This document shows positions 50,807-58,898 of a stretch of 64,000 bases of DNA, in pieces. The stretch lies in NCBI GenBank assembly GCA_041640815.1, contig JBEPZO010000001.1, positions 62,001-126,000 of the forward strand, given 5' to 3'. Origin of the DNA: JANWZL01 sp041640815 (GTDB lineage: Bacteria > Pseudomonadota > Gammaproteobacteria > Burkholderiales > Thiobacillaceae). Position 1 is the stretch's first letter; the number at the start of each line of letters is the position of its first letter. The position numbers were made by a program, and so were the translations under genes. The notes under the pieces were generated by a model. The model did no database searches and was not told the origin of the DNA. It saw nothing but the letters and a program-made list of their open reading frames with translations.

Positions 50807-51378
50807 CTGCTTTGCTGGCGGCGCGCCCGCAGAAAGTCGCGCGTCTTGCCTGACCATAGCACGACATAGTGCAGGCCAGAGGCGATGACCAGGATGGCGG
50901 TCAGAACGAGCAAGGGGTCAAGCCAGGCGCTAAGCCCCGGCGCGAGGGCCAGATCGGCCAGGATCAGGCTGACCAGGGCGAACTCGGCGAAGGTGGCGGC
51001 CTTGCCCGAAAGCGTGGGGGCCACCTCGAGGCGCCCCGTGAGCCAGCGATAGGCGGCAGCGCCTGCCAGCACCACACCGTCGCGCACGATGACCACCATC
51101 GCCAACCAAGCGGGCAATGCTTGCGCCCAGGCGAGGGCGAGCAGGGTGGAGAGCAGCATGGCCTTGTCGGCGATGGGGTCGAGCCAGGCGCCGAATACGG
51201 TCTTTTGGTTGAGCCAGCGCGCCAGATTGCCGTCCGCGAGGTCGGTGAGGGCGGCGGCGACGAACCACCAGAATGCCCCCTGCATGTCGGCGGCCTGGAT
51301 ATGCCAAACCACCACCGGCACCAGGGCTAGACGCAGGCCAGTGAGCAGATTGGGCAGGTTTAGCGCGCTGGTGACCAT
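50791..51378 (-). CDS. CDP-alcohol phosphatidyltransferase family protein
   Basis: A 195-residue membrane enzyme. The family signature D-x2-D-G-x2-A-R-x8-G-x3-D-x3-D is met exactly by DLADGNLARW, then FGAWLDPIADK (about 47-72). About five helices are seen. Such enzymes move a phosphatidyl group from CDP-diacylglycerol to glycerol phosphate, serine or another alcohol. Similarity of the N-terminus (LNLPNLLTGLRLALVPVVV) points to a PgsA-like phosphatidylglycerophosphate synthase, but the acceptor cannot be fixed. Confidence 0.92.
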   Translation of the reverse strand: MVTSALNLPNLLTGLRLALVPVVVWHIQAADMQGAFWWFVAAALTDLADGNLARWLNQKTVFGAWLDPIADKAMLLSTLLALAWAQALPAWLAMVVIVRDGVVLAGAAAYRWLTGRLEVAPTLSGKAATFAEFALVSLILADLALAPGLSAWLDPLLVLTAILVIASGLHYVVLWSGKTRDFLRARRQQSSQSLN

Positions 51379-51487
51379 GGCAGGGCAAAGACAGGGAGCT
51401 AAGGCACTATAAAACAGCCGTCACGAGGAGGAAATGCCGAGCGGTCGCCATGACTCGGCGTCGGGGGCTGCCACCGACACCATCGCC

Positions 51488-52345
51488 TCAGTCTCCCTCA
51501 AGCTCGATCCATACCGGCTGATGATCGGAGGCCTCGCTCGCGGCGTTGACGCCGTGCGCGCGTAGCCGTGGCACGAGGTCCTCGGTGAGGAACCAGAAGT
51601 CGAAACACTCCGGTCGCTCGACGAAGTCCACCGGGTGAATGCCCACCGTCGGCGCATGCGGCGCGCTGCCATGCAGCACTTCCCAGGCGTCGACGAAGGC
51701 GGGAATGTCCGCATCGAACGCGGCCAACAGGCGAGTGCGCTCCTCGGCATGGGCGGGAAAGTTCATGTCCCCGCACAGCAGGGCCGATGCGGGGCGAGGC
51801 AGGACCTCGAAGGGGCCACCCGCCTCGCCCTCACCCGCGCGTGGGTGCGCGGCATGGGCACAGGCCTCGCTATGCAAGCGTCGGATGGCGTCGATCTGCG
51901 CCAGGCGCTGGTGGCGGGAGTAGTATTCCAAATGCGTGGTCATCACCCGCACCGGGCCGAAAGGCGCCTCGAGCACTGCCTCCAGCAGCACCCGCTGCAT
52001 GCTCGGCACTTTGGGGTCCGCCGGCCATGGCAACAGATGGCGCCAAACCTGACCCACTGGCAGGCGCGAGAACAGGGCGTTGCCGAACAGCTTCCGCCCA
52101 CCGCGGCCATCCGGCAGGTCGGTCGCGATCGCATAGACAGCCGTGTAATCCTTGAGCAAGGCCGTGAGGATGCCCATCCCGTCCTCGCCCTGGCTGCCGG
52201 CCAACCCTGGAAAGTTCACCGCCACCTCCTGCAGGCAGATGACGTCGAACTCGCCCATCGCCTGGATCTCAGCGGCGATGCGTGCCAAGTCGACGCGGCC
52301 ATCCATGCCGCGGCCCCATTGGATGTTCCAGCTTAACAATTTCAT
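51488..52345 (-). CDS. Endonuclease/exonuclease/phosphatase (EEP) family hydrolase
   Basis: A 285-residue cytoplasmic EEP protein. The metal-site motifs are LLSWNIQWGRG (Asn), CLQEV (Glu), CGDMNFPAH (Asp, Asn) and the terminal ASDHQPVWIEL (Asp, His), in the family order. No signal peptide is seen. The group includes nucleases, phosphodiesterases and sphingomyelinases, so the substrate is undetermined. AT-rich spacer separates it from the divergent hslO-like gene. Confidence 0.92.
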   Translation of the reverse strand: MKLLSWNIQWGRGMDGRVDLARIAAEIQAMGEFDVICLQEVAVNFPGLAGSQGEDGMGILTALLKDYTAVYAIATDLPDGRGGRKLFGNALFSRLPVGQVWRHLLPWPADPKVPSMQRVLLEAVLEAPFGPVRVMTTHLEYYSRHQRLAQIDAIRRLHSEACAHAAHPRAGEGEAGGPFEVLPRPASALLCGDMNFPAHAEERTRLLAAFDADIPAFVDAWEVLHGSAPHAPTVGIHPVDFVERPECFDFWFLTEDLVPRLRAHGVNAASEASDHQPVWIELEGD

Positions 52346-52435
52346 CTTAACTCTACCTTGTTAATCATCGATGATAAGGTCAGTCGTGTTTAAGGCAAAT
52401 AGAATAGGAAACAAGACGTCGGACTGGAGCGATTC

Positions 52436-53296
52436 TTGTCCCAATCAGTCGTTCAGGATTTTTGTCGCACCTTCCTTTTCGAGCGCCTCGATATCCGCGG
52501 CGCCTATGTCCAGCTGCACCACAGCTGGCGGCAGATGCTCGCAGGCCGCGATTATCCCGCGCCGGTGGTCGCCTTGCTCGGCGAGATGACCGCGGTGACG
52601 GTGTTGATTGCCGCCAACCTCAAACAGCCCGGCCGCATGACCTTTCAGCTCAAGGGCGAAGGGCCCGTCAGCCTGCTCGTGCTCGACTGCGACCAGCAAC
52701 TCAGGCTCAAAGGCATGGCCCGATATGCTACCGGCCTCAGGGACGCTGCGGTGCCGGTGCTACTTGGCCATGGTCAGCTGGCGCTCACTCTCGACATACC
52801 GGGTATGCGCCACCCCTACCAGAGCCTGGTGCCCCTGGACGGTGACTCCATCGCTGCCATCTTCGAGCACTATCTCACCCGCTCTGAACAGCAGCCGGCA
52901 CGCCTGTTTTTGGCCGCCTCGGAAGCGGTGGCCGCCGGTCTGCTGTTGCAGAAGCTACCCGGTGCCGATGCCAAGGATGCCGACGGCTGGAACCGCATCA
53001 CCCAGCTCGCGCAGACCCTGCGCGCGCAGGAACTGCTCGAGCTACCCACCGTCAGGCTGCTCACGCGCGTGTTTCCAGAAGAGGACATCCGCGTCTACGA
53101 CCCGCGGCACGTCACCTATCACTGTCCCCGCGACTGGGACAAGGTCCATCGCATGCTCACGGCCCTCGGCCGCGCGGAATGCGAGGCCCTGCTCGCCGAG
53201 CAGGGCGAGATCCGCATCCACGACGAGATCTGTAACCAGGACTATGTCCTCGATGCCGCCGCCCTCGCGGAGATATTTCGCAACACCGAAGGCTAA
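52436..53296 (+). CDS. hslO: Hsp33-family chaperone HslO lacking two zinc Cys
   Basis: A 286-residue Hsp33 homologue. The start is TTG at 52436, with GGAG six bases upstream. The N-terminal chaperone domain is typical (FLFERLDIRGAYVQLHHSW, GHGQLALTLDI). In E. coli Hsp33 the redox switch binds zinc with CxC and CxxC near the C-terminus. Here the equivalents are YHCPRDW (C230 kept, the second Cys is R232) and HDEICNQDY (C266 kept, the first Cys is D263). Two of four ligands are therefore gone, and the usual zinc centre cannot form. The protein may act as a constitutive or differently regulated chaperone. Confidence 0.92.
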   Translation: MSQSVVQDFCRTFLFERLDIRGAYVQLHHSWRQMLAGRDYPAPVVALLGEMTAVTVLIAANLKQPGRMTFQLKGEGPVSLLVLDCDQQLRLKGMARYATGLRDAAVPVLLGHGQLALTLDIPGMRHPYQSLVPLDGDSIAAIFEHYLTRSEQQPARLFLAASEAVAAGLLLQKLPGADAKDADGWNRITQLAQTLRAQELLELPTVRLLTRVFPEEDIRVYDPRHVTYHCPRDWDKVHRMLTALGRAECEALLAEQGEIRIHDEICNQDYVLDAAALAEIFRNTEG

Positions 53297-53508
53297 GCGG
53301 GATGTCCTCCAGCTGTCGTACCATGGCGTCTCATGCCCGCGGCGCGCCGCGGCCTCGAATGGCCAGCCACGCCTGCCAGACAGGCCGGCAGCCCGGCTGC
53401 ACCGAAGTTGCAACCCATTGCCCGCTCAAAACAACCGGGGCGGGGCTCGCCCTACCGCGGCCGGCCGCCCTGGGGGCAGAGGCGGGCGCATTCCAGGAAG
53501 GAGATGAC

Positions 53509-53973
53509 ATGCAAATCAGTTCCCCCGCCTTCACCCAGATGGGCGAAATCCCTCGCCTTTATACCTGCGATGGGCGCGATCTGTCGCCACCGCTAAGCTT
53601 CTCGGACGTCCCCGCAGGCACGCAGAGCCTCGCCCTCATCGTGCACGATCCCGACGTGCCCAGCCCCGATGCCCCGCGCCGCATCTGGGTGCACTGGGTG
53701 CTCTATAACCTGCCGGCGGATTGCCGAGGCCTTGCCGAGGGCGTCGGGGTGCTGCCGGCCGGCACCCTGGAAGGCCGCAATGACTGGGGCCGCACCGGCT
53801 ATGGCGGCCCCTGTCCGCCCAAAGGCCGCCACCGCTACTACCACACCCTCTATGCCCTGGACTGCCGCCTGCCCGACCTGAAACAGCCCACTAAGAGCGC
53901 ATTGGAACAGGCCATGCAGGGGCACGTCCTCGCCCGCGCCGAGCTGATCGGCACCTATCAGCGTGACAGATGA
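53509..53973 (+). CDS. YbhB/YbcL family PEBP (Raf kinase inhibitor-like) protein
   Basis: A 154-residue phosphatidylethanolamine-binding-protein fold. Motifs are LYTCDGRDLSPPLSF, the DPDVPSPDAPRRIWVHWVLY region (DPDxP plus WVHW), and GYGGPCPPKGRHRYYHTLYAL. GAAGGAGA lies 6-13 bp upstream of the ATG. The ligand and function of bacterial members are unclear. The stop overlaps the start of dgkA by 4 bp, so the two are likely coupled. Confidence 0.92.
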   Translation: MQISSPAFTQMGEIPRLYTCDGRDLSPPLSFSDVPAGTQSLALIVHDPDVPSPDAPRRIWVHWVLYNLPADCRGLAEGVGVLPAGTLEGRNDWGRTGYGGPCPPKGRHRYYHTLYALDCRLPDLKQPTKSALEQAMQGHVLARAELIGTYQRDR

Positions 53974-54341
53974 GGCGCGGGCCCTGCCTCTTCCTCACCA
54001 GCTTCGTCCATGCCTGGCGGGGCCTGAAGGCGGCTGCGCGTGAGCGCAATTTCCGCCTCGAGCTGGCGTCGGCAGCCCTGGTGCTGCTTGCTGGCCTAGG
54101 GCTGCAAGCGAGCGCCGGCGAGTGGGCCCTCCTTCTGCTCGCCATCTTCTGGGTGCTGGGCATGGAGGCCATGAACAGCGCCGTGGAGACCCTGGCCGAC
54201 CGGGTTAGCCGCGAACGCGATCCCTTGATCGGCCGCGCCAAGGACATCGCCGCCGCCGGCGTATTGCTGGCAGCCATCGGCGCGGCGATGATCGGCCTGA
54301 TCGTCTTCCTGCCCAAACTGGCCACCGTTGCAGGTCTCTAA
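53970..54341 (+). CDS. dgkA: Diacylglycerol kinase family membrane protein
   Basis: A 123-residue, three-helix integral membrane kinase. It phosphorylates diacylglycerol or undecaprenol with ATP. The catalytic/ATP segment FWVLGMEAMNSAVETLADRV carries the ExxNxAxE motif, followed by AKDIAAAGVLLAA. The lone hydrophilic N-terminus (SFVHAWRGLKAAARERNFRLE) matches the family. The start overlaps the PEBP stop (ATGA). Confidence 0.93.
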   Translation: MRRGPCLFLTSFVHAWRGLKAAARERNFRLELASAALVLLAGLGLQASAGEWALLLLAIFWVLGMEAMNSAVETLADRVSRERDPLIGRAKDIAAAGVLLAAIGAAMIGLIVFLPKLATVAGL

Positions 54342-54355
54342 CCCCTCACCCAACC

Positions 54356-56257
54356 ATGCCCCTCACCCCTGCGCGCTTAGCGTTTACCGACGACGGCACA
54401 CCCTGGTCGCCAGAGTTCGGCGACGTCTATCACTCGGCCGATGGCGGGCCGGGCCAGGCCGAACACGTCTTCCTGCAGGGCAATGGCCTGCCGCAGCGCT
54501 GGCGCGGACGCGAGCGCTTCGTCATCCTGGAGCTGGGCTTTGGCACTGGGCTCAATTTCCTCGCCACCTGGGCCGCCTGGCATGACGACCCGGGCGCCTG
54601 CCGGCGGCTACACTATGTCGCGCTGGAAGGGCACCCTTTCACCGCCGCCGACCTCGCCACCCTGCACGCGCGCTGGCCTCAATTCGCACCCTTGGCGCAG
54701 CAACTGCGGGCCTGTTGGCCCGTGTTGACGCCAGGCCTGCACCGCATTGAGTTCGCAGGCGGACGCCTCGTGCTCACGCTCGCCTTCGGCGAGGTGACGA
54801 AGCTGCTTGCGCGCCTGTCGGCCCGATTCGACGCCTGCTATCTGGACGGCTTCGATCCGCGCAAGAACCCCGCGATGTGGTCACCCGCCGTGTTCAAGCG
54901 GTTGGCGAGGCTGGCAGCGCCCGCGGCCACCCTGGCCACCTGGAGTGTCGCGGCGGCGGTGCGCGAAGGTCTTAAGGCAGCAGGCTTCGAATGCGCCCGG
55001 CGGCCAGGCTTTGGACGCAAACGGGAGATGCTCTCGGCGCAACTGGCAGCAGAGCGCCCAAGACCTGCTGCCGCTTCAGCGACAACATCACCGGCGCGGC
55101 ATGCCCTGGTGATCGGCGCCGGCCTTGCCGGCAGCGCGGTCTGCGAGCGGCTGGCGGCGCGCGGCTGGCAGATCACGCTGCTCGAGCGTCATACCGGGCC
55201 TGCGCGTGAGTCCTCCGGCAACCTCGCTGGCGTCGTCCGGCCCCTGCTGTCCCTCGACGACAACATTGCCTCACGCTTCACCCGCGCGGCCTATCTGCAT
55301 AGCCTGAGGACCTGGGCAGGACTTGAGCCGCCGCCGCGCTGGTCAGGCTGCGGCGTGCTGCAGATCGCCCGCGATGCCGAGCACGCAGCGCTGCAGCAGA
55401 GGGTGGTCGAGGCCCATGCCTATCCGGCGGATTATGTGCGTTACCTCGATCGCGCCGAGGCGAGCGCGCGCGTGCGTTGGCCGCTCGCCCATGGCGGCTG
55501 GCACTTCCCCACCGGCGGCTGGGCCAGCCCGCCCAGCGTCTGCAACGCCCTGCTTGCCGCCTGCGGCGACGCCATCGATGCTTGCTATGGCGCCGAGGTG
55601 GCGCAGCTCAGGCGCCAGGCAGGCCAGTGGCAGGCCGTGGATGGCACCGGCCGCGTCCTGGCCAGCGCCCCGGTGGTCATCCTGGCCGGTGGCAGCAGTC
55701 CCCTTTGGCCGGCCGAGGCACCCGCTCTGCCGCTTAGACGGGTACGCGGCCAAGTCAGCCACATCCCCAGCGCACGCCTGCCGCCGATCCACCTTGCCCT
55801 CTGCCGCGAGGGCTATCTGACGCCGGCGGTAGATGGCCTGGTGTGCGTCGGCGCGAGTTACGATTTCGATGCCGATCCCCTGCCGCGCATCGCGGGCCAT
55901 GTAGGCAATCTCAAGCGCTTGGCGCAGTTGCTGCCCGCTGCAGAGATCGGTATCGAGGCGGAACAGCTTGCCGGCCGTGTCGGTTTTCGCTGTGTGGCAC
56001 CGGACCGCCTGCCCGTGGTGGGCGCCCTGGCCGAGGCTGCCCCCGCGCACCGGGAAGCGCGGCTAGAGGAAGTGCCGCGCCTTGCCGGCGTGTATGCCCT
56101 CACCGGGCTTGCCTCACGCGGGCTGACCTGGGCCTCGCTGGCGGCCGAACTGCTCGCGAGCCAGATCGAGGACGAGCCGATGCCGCTGGAGACGGACCTG
56201 GTCGAGGCGCTCGATCCGGCCCGTTTCCTGCTGCGCCGCCTGCGCCGGGGGCGTTGA
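54356..56257 (+). CDS. mnmC: Bifunctional tRNA wobble-uridine enzyme MnmC
   Basis: A 633-residue fusion that finishes mnm5s2U34 in tRNA. The N-terminal SAM methyltransferase (about 1-235) has VILELGFGTGLNFLATW and DACYLDGFDPRKNPAMWSP. The C-terminal FAD oxidoreductase domain (about 250-630) begins ALVIGAGLAGSAVCERLAARG and removes the carboxymethyl group. Both halves look complete. It starts 14 bp after dgkA, so these genes may form one transcript. Confidence 0.96.
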   Translation: MPLTPARLAFTDDGTPWSPEFGDVYHSADGGPGQAEHVFLQGNGLPQRWRGRERFVILELGFGTGLNFLATWAAWHDDPGACRRLHYVALEGHPFTAADLATLHARWPQFAPLAQQLRACWPVLTPGLHRIEFAGGRLVLTLAFGEVTKLLARLSARFDACYLDGFDPRKNPAMWSPAVFKRLARLAAPAATLATWSVAAAVREGLKAAGFECARRPGFGRKREMLSAQLAAERPRPAAASATTSPARHALVIGAGLAGSAVCERLAARGWQITLLERHTGPARESSGNLAGVVRPLLSLDDNIASRFTRAAYLHSLRTWAGLEPPPRWSGCGVLQIARDAEHAALQQRVVEAHAYPADYVRYLDRAEASARVRWPLAHGGWHFPTGGWASPPSVCNALLAACGDAIDACYGAEVAQLRRQAGQWQAVDGTGRVLASAPVVILAGGSSPLWPAEAPALPLRRVRGQVSHIPSARLPPIHLALCREGYLTPAVDGLVCVGASYDFDADPLPRIAGHVGNLKRLAQLLPAAEIGIEAEQLAGRVGFRCVAPDRLPVVGALAEAAPAHREARLEEVPRLAGVYALTGLASRGLTWASLAAELLASQIEDEPMPLETDLVEALDPARFLLRRLRRGR

Positions 56258-56309
56258 AGCGTCTAGCGCTCGCCGCCTGGCAGGCAAGGGCGGACGGCGC
56301 ACTGTGCCG

Positions 56310-57182
56310 CTACGGCCTATCCCCCGCCACGGCCCTGAGGGTGTCGCGGATGATCCCGGGCGCCTCGACGATGCGCATGAAGGTGCCCATGCCCACCGCC
56401 GGCCAGCCCAGGGCGATGCGGTAACGCGCGAAGAGGTGGTTGGCCCGGTTGCCGACGACGTAGATCTCATAGGGCAGGGCGGCGATGTTGTCGGCGCCGA
56501 TCACCTTCACCCACCACCCCTCGCCCTCCTTGGGGTCGTTCAAGGCCACACCGAAGACGGCGATCTTTTTCTCGGGGATGATCACCTCATAGACCTTGGC
56601 CGTATTCGCCACTCCCTGGGCAAGGTTGTCCTGGATGGTCTTGACCGCGTCCTCGAAGCTCAAGTGCTCCATGAGCAGGTTTTTGTCCGACTCGAAGCCC
56701 TCCATGCCGAACATGTACTGGTAGTCGGGCAGGTCCTTGGCCGTCACATCGCCGCCGAAGGGACTGCCGCGGCCGAGCGCCCGCACGAGCCGCTGCTGCA
56801 CCCCGGCCACGGCCTTTTCGGCGAGCCGAAACTGTTTGCGGAAGTAGGCCCGATACCAGTAATCCGGGTTCATGTAGGAGACCGTGCCGTCGCTCTTCAC
56901 CCCGACGCGGATGCCAGCGCCGACGATGCTCGCCCCGCCCAGTTGCTGGATGGTGCGCAGCAGGTCGCGGTCGGTGACGACGATGACGCCATGGTCCGGT
57001 AGCCCTGGCGGTTTGTGCCGGCCAGCGAGCTGAAAGCCGGCGCGGCTGAGCTTCGACTCCACCGCGGTCATCACCGCATCGAGCTCGCCGGCAGCGACGC
57101 GCTCGCCATAGTAATAGGGCGCGATGGCCCAGCTGAGAGGACTGATGAACAGCAGCGCAATGAGCGCGAGGAACTTGAGCAT
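56310..57182 (-). CDS. Exported uncharacterised protein, 290 residues
   Basis: A 290-residue protein with a signal peptide (LKFLALIALLFISPLSWA). The mature protein begins APYYYGERVAAGELDAVMTAVE. Other notable segments are DHGVIVVTDRDLL, VSYMNPDYWYRAYFRKQF and a C-terminal ALGWPAVGMGTFMRIVEAPG. The layout weakly recalls DUF302-like folds, but no family is assigned. GGAG precedes the ATG at 57182 by about 6 bp. It lies 62 bp downstream of the FadL-type gene, past a terminator, so it probably has its own promoter or depends on readthrough. Confidence 0.75.
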   Translation of the reverse strand: MLKFLALIALLFISPLSWAIAPYYYGERVAAGELDAVMTAVESKLSRAGFQLAGRHKPPGLPDHGVIVVTDRDLLRTIQQLGGASIVGAGIRVGVKSDGTVSYMNPDYWYRAYFRKQFRLAEKAVAGVQQRLVRALGRGSPFGGDVTAKDLPDYQYMFGMEGFESDKNLLMEHLSFEDAVKTIQDNLAQGVANTAKVYEVIIPEKKIAVFGVALNDPKEGEGWWVKVIGADNIAALPYEIYVVGNRANHLFARYRIALGWPAVGMGTFMRIVEAPGIIRDTLRAVAGDRP

Positions 57183-57196
57183 ACGACTCTCCAAGC

Positions 57197-57222
57197 AAAA
57201 AAGGGGCTAGTCAACTAGCCCC
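57197..57222 (-). terminator. Rho-independent terminator after the FadL-type gene
   Basis: Read on the minus strand, GGGGCTAG-TTGA-CTAGCCCC forms a perfect 8-bp stem with a 4-nt loop and is followed by six T. It starts 23 bp past the FadL-type stop. Confidence 0.85.
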
Positions 57223-57244
57223 TGCATTGGATCTTGCTATGGAA

Positions 57245-58552
57245 TTAGAAGCGGTGGGTGTACATGAGCTGCCAGTTGGTTTGGCTGTGGTCCACCTTGT
57301 ACCCCATCATGGAGTTGGTCTGAGAAACCTCAGGCGCATGGCTCAGAGAAAAGTTGAGCGCCGAATCCTTGCTGAGGTCATAACCAAAGCCGATGGTGTA
57401 ATGATTCTCGACGATGGCAGGGAACAGGTAGTGCATCGTCGCGTCTGGGACGGGGTTGTCCGCCAGGTTGGCACCCGCGCGCAGCGTCAGGGCATCGGTT
57501 GCCTTGTAGGCGATACCGAGGCTCACCACGGTCTGGTTCTTCCAATTCTGGGGGAGCGCAAAGGTGACGCTGTCACCCATGGCCTCATAGGTCATGACGA
57601 AATTCTTCATCACCCCTCTCCAGCCCATGCGCTTGACATCGACAGCCACAAGGGTGCTCGGCGTGGCCTGCACGGCAATACCGAGGCCAAACGTCTCCGG
57701 CCATTGGAAATCGCGGACGATCAGCTTGCCCGTGACGAGGGGGGAACCATTGGCAAAGAATGTTGCGCTACCGGATCCTGTTTCCATGTCGTCAAGACCG
57801 GTCTTAAAGTGATAAACACCGCCAATGCTCACCATGGGATTGAACTTGTAGGTGAAGCCGAGTTTGCCGGCAAAACCCGTTCCCTTGGCCTTGCCGGTGA
57901 AATCGCTGCTATCGCTGAATTCTAGACGAACTGGGGTCGTAGGCGGCAGCATAAGTGCCCCGCCCAGTGGGCCACTAGGAGGAGTAGTGATCAGAGAAGA
58001 CATTCCGTATGTGCCATCCCCCAAGGGCATGACCATCTTCACGTCCAGCATAGCCCATACGAAGTCCAGGCTACCGCCTATGACGAGATCTTCTGTCACC
58101 TTATAGGCCACAGGCACGATGAAGCGACCTACACCCAGCTCCGAGCGTTCCGGCAGGCCATCCATGCTGGTGCTGTATTCCGTGCCCATACCCCCTTGTG
58201 CAAAGAGGCCGAAGCCATAGGTGAGCTTACCGTCGCTTTTGACATAGCCCACCGCCGGCATGTAATAGGCATCACCGCCGGAGCCCATAGGGGTGCCGAG
58301 GTGGTTGCTGGTCACATCCGGCCCCAGGAAGCCCAGGGCAATATCGAGCCGGCTGCCTTTGCCCATTAGGCCAAGGGTGGCAGGGTTGTTCATCACGGCG
58401 GCGGTACCGTTGTCATAGGCAAGGGAGGCGCCGCCCATACCGGCGGCGATGGGGCCATAGCCCTCCATGTTCATGCCGTTGGTGGCCCACACGGCAGCTG
58501 GGGCAACCATGCCGGCGAGCGCTAAGCTCAGGACGTGTCGCTTCACTCGCAT
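57245..58552 (-). CDS. OmpP1/FadL-family outer-membrane transport protein
   Basis: A 435-residue outer-membrane beta-barrel. After a signal peptide ending AVWA, the mature N-terminus NGMNMEGYGPIAAGMGGASLAYDNGTAAVMNNPATL is the FadL hatch/NPA signature (NPAT in place of the usual NPA). Alternating strands run to a C-terminal aromatic, MYTHRF. FadL proteins take up hydrophobic compounds such as fatty acids or aromatics. GGAGG is six bases before the second of two adjacent ATGs (58552), which is preferred. A 7-bp inverted repeat lies in the leader. Confidence 0.93.
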   Translation of the reverse strand: MRVKRHVLSLALAGMVAPAAVWATNGMNMEGYGPIAAGMGGASLAYDNGTAAVMNNPATLGLMGKGSRLDIALGFLGPDVTSNHLGTPMGSGGDAYYMPAVGYVKSDGKLTYGFGLFAQGGMGTEYSTSMDGLPERSELGVGRFIVPVAYKVTEDLVIGGSLDFVWAMLDVKMVMPLGDGTYGMSSLITTPPSGPLGGALMLPPTTPVRLEFSDSSDFTGKAKGTGFAGKLGFTYKFNPMVSIGGVYHFKTGLDDMETGSGSATFFANGSPLVTGKLIVRDFQWPETFGLGIAVQATPSTLVAVDVKRMGWRGVMKNFVMTYEAMGDSVTFALPQNWKNQTVVSLGIAYKATDALTLRAGANLADNPVPDATMHYLFPAIVENHYTIGFGYDLSKDSALNFSLSHAPEVSQTNSMMGYKVDHSQTNWQLMYTHRF

Positions 58553-58578
58553 CATTATCCTCCAGAGACGGAAAAGAA

Positions 58579-58598
58579 TGCTACATATTCTTGTAGCA
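58579..58598. promoter_or_regulatory. 7-bp inverted repeat in the FadL-type gene leader
   Basis: TGCTACA (58579-58585) and TGTAGCA (58592-58598) are perfect inverted repeats with a 6-bp spacer. They lie about 17 bp upstream of the GGAGG site of the FadL-type gene. The element could be an operator or an RNA hairpin affecting ribosome access. The role is inference. Confidence 0.4.
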
Positions 58599-58898
58599 CG
58601 CGCATGTTAGCCGAGCGTGTGGGGAGGTACAAGAGCCTGAGGAACAGGTGCTGGGATCAAGCATTCAAATCTGCACATTCGGCCACGAAGTTTGGCATGA
58701 GCTGGCTGATCAATGGCGTTATGGATTCTCGTTAGTCAGAGCGGGTCACTGAAAGGCAGCAAGCATCATCGAGAAGTAATCGAACGCTGGGATCATTAGT
58801 TAAATTCGTTAAGTAGGAGCATGTCGCTTATCGCGACGGCCAATATGTATAAGCTTACCCTTGTACACACCTGCACACTATCGGCATCATAGTTCGCC
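58599..58898. other. Divergent intergenic stretch, no gene seen
   Basis: Mixed-composition gap between the FadL-type gene and nadE. No gene with supporting evidence. The right end is AT-rich (GGCCAATATGTATAAGC at about 58838-58854) and could hold the nadE promoter. A short open frame at 58535-58735 lacks a ribosome site and recognisable product. Confidence 0.35.
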
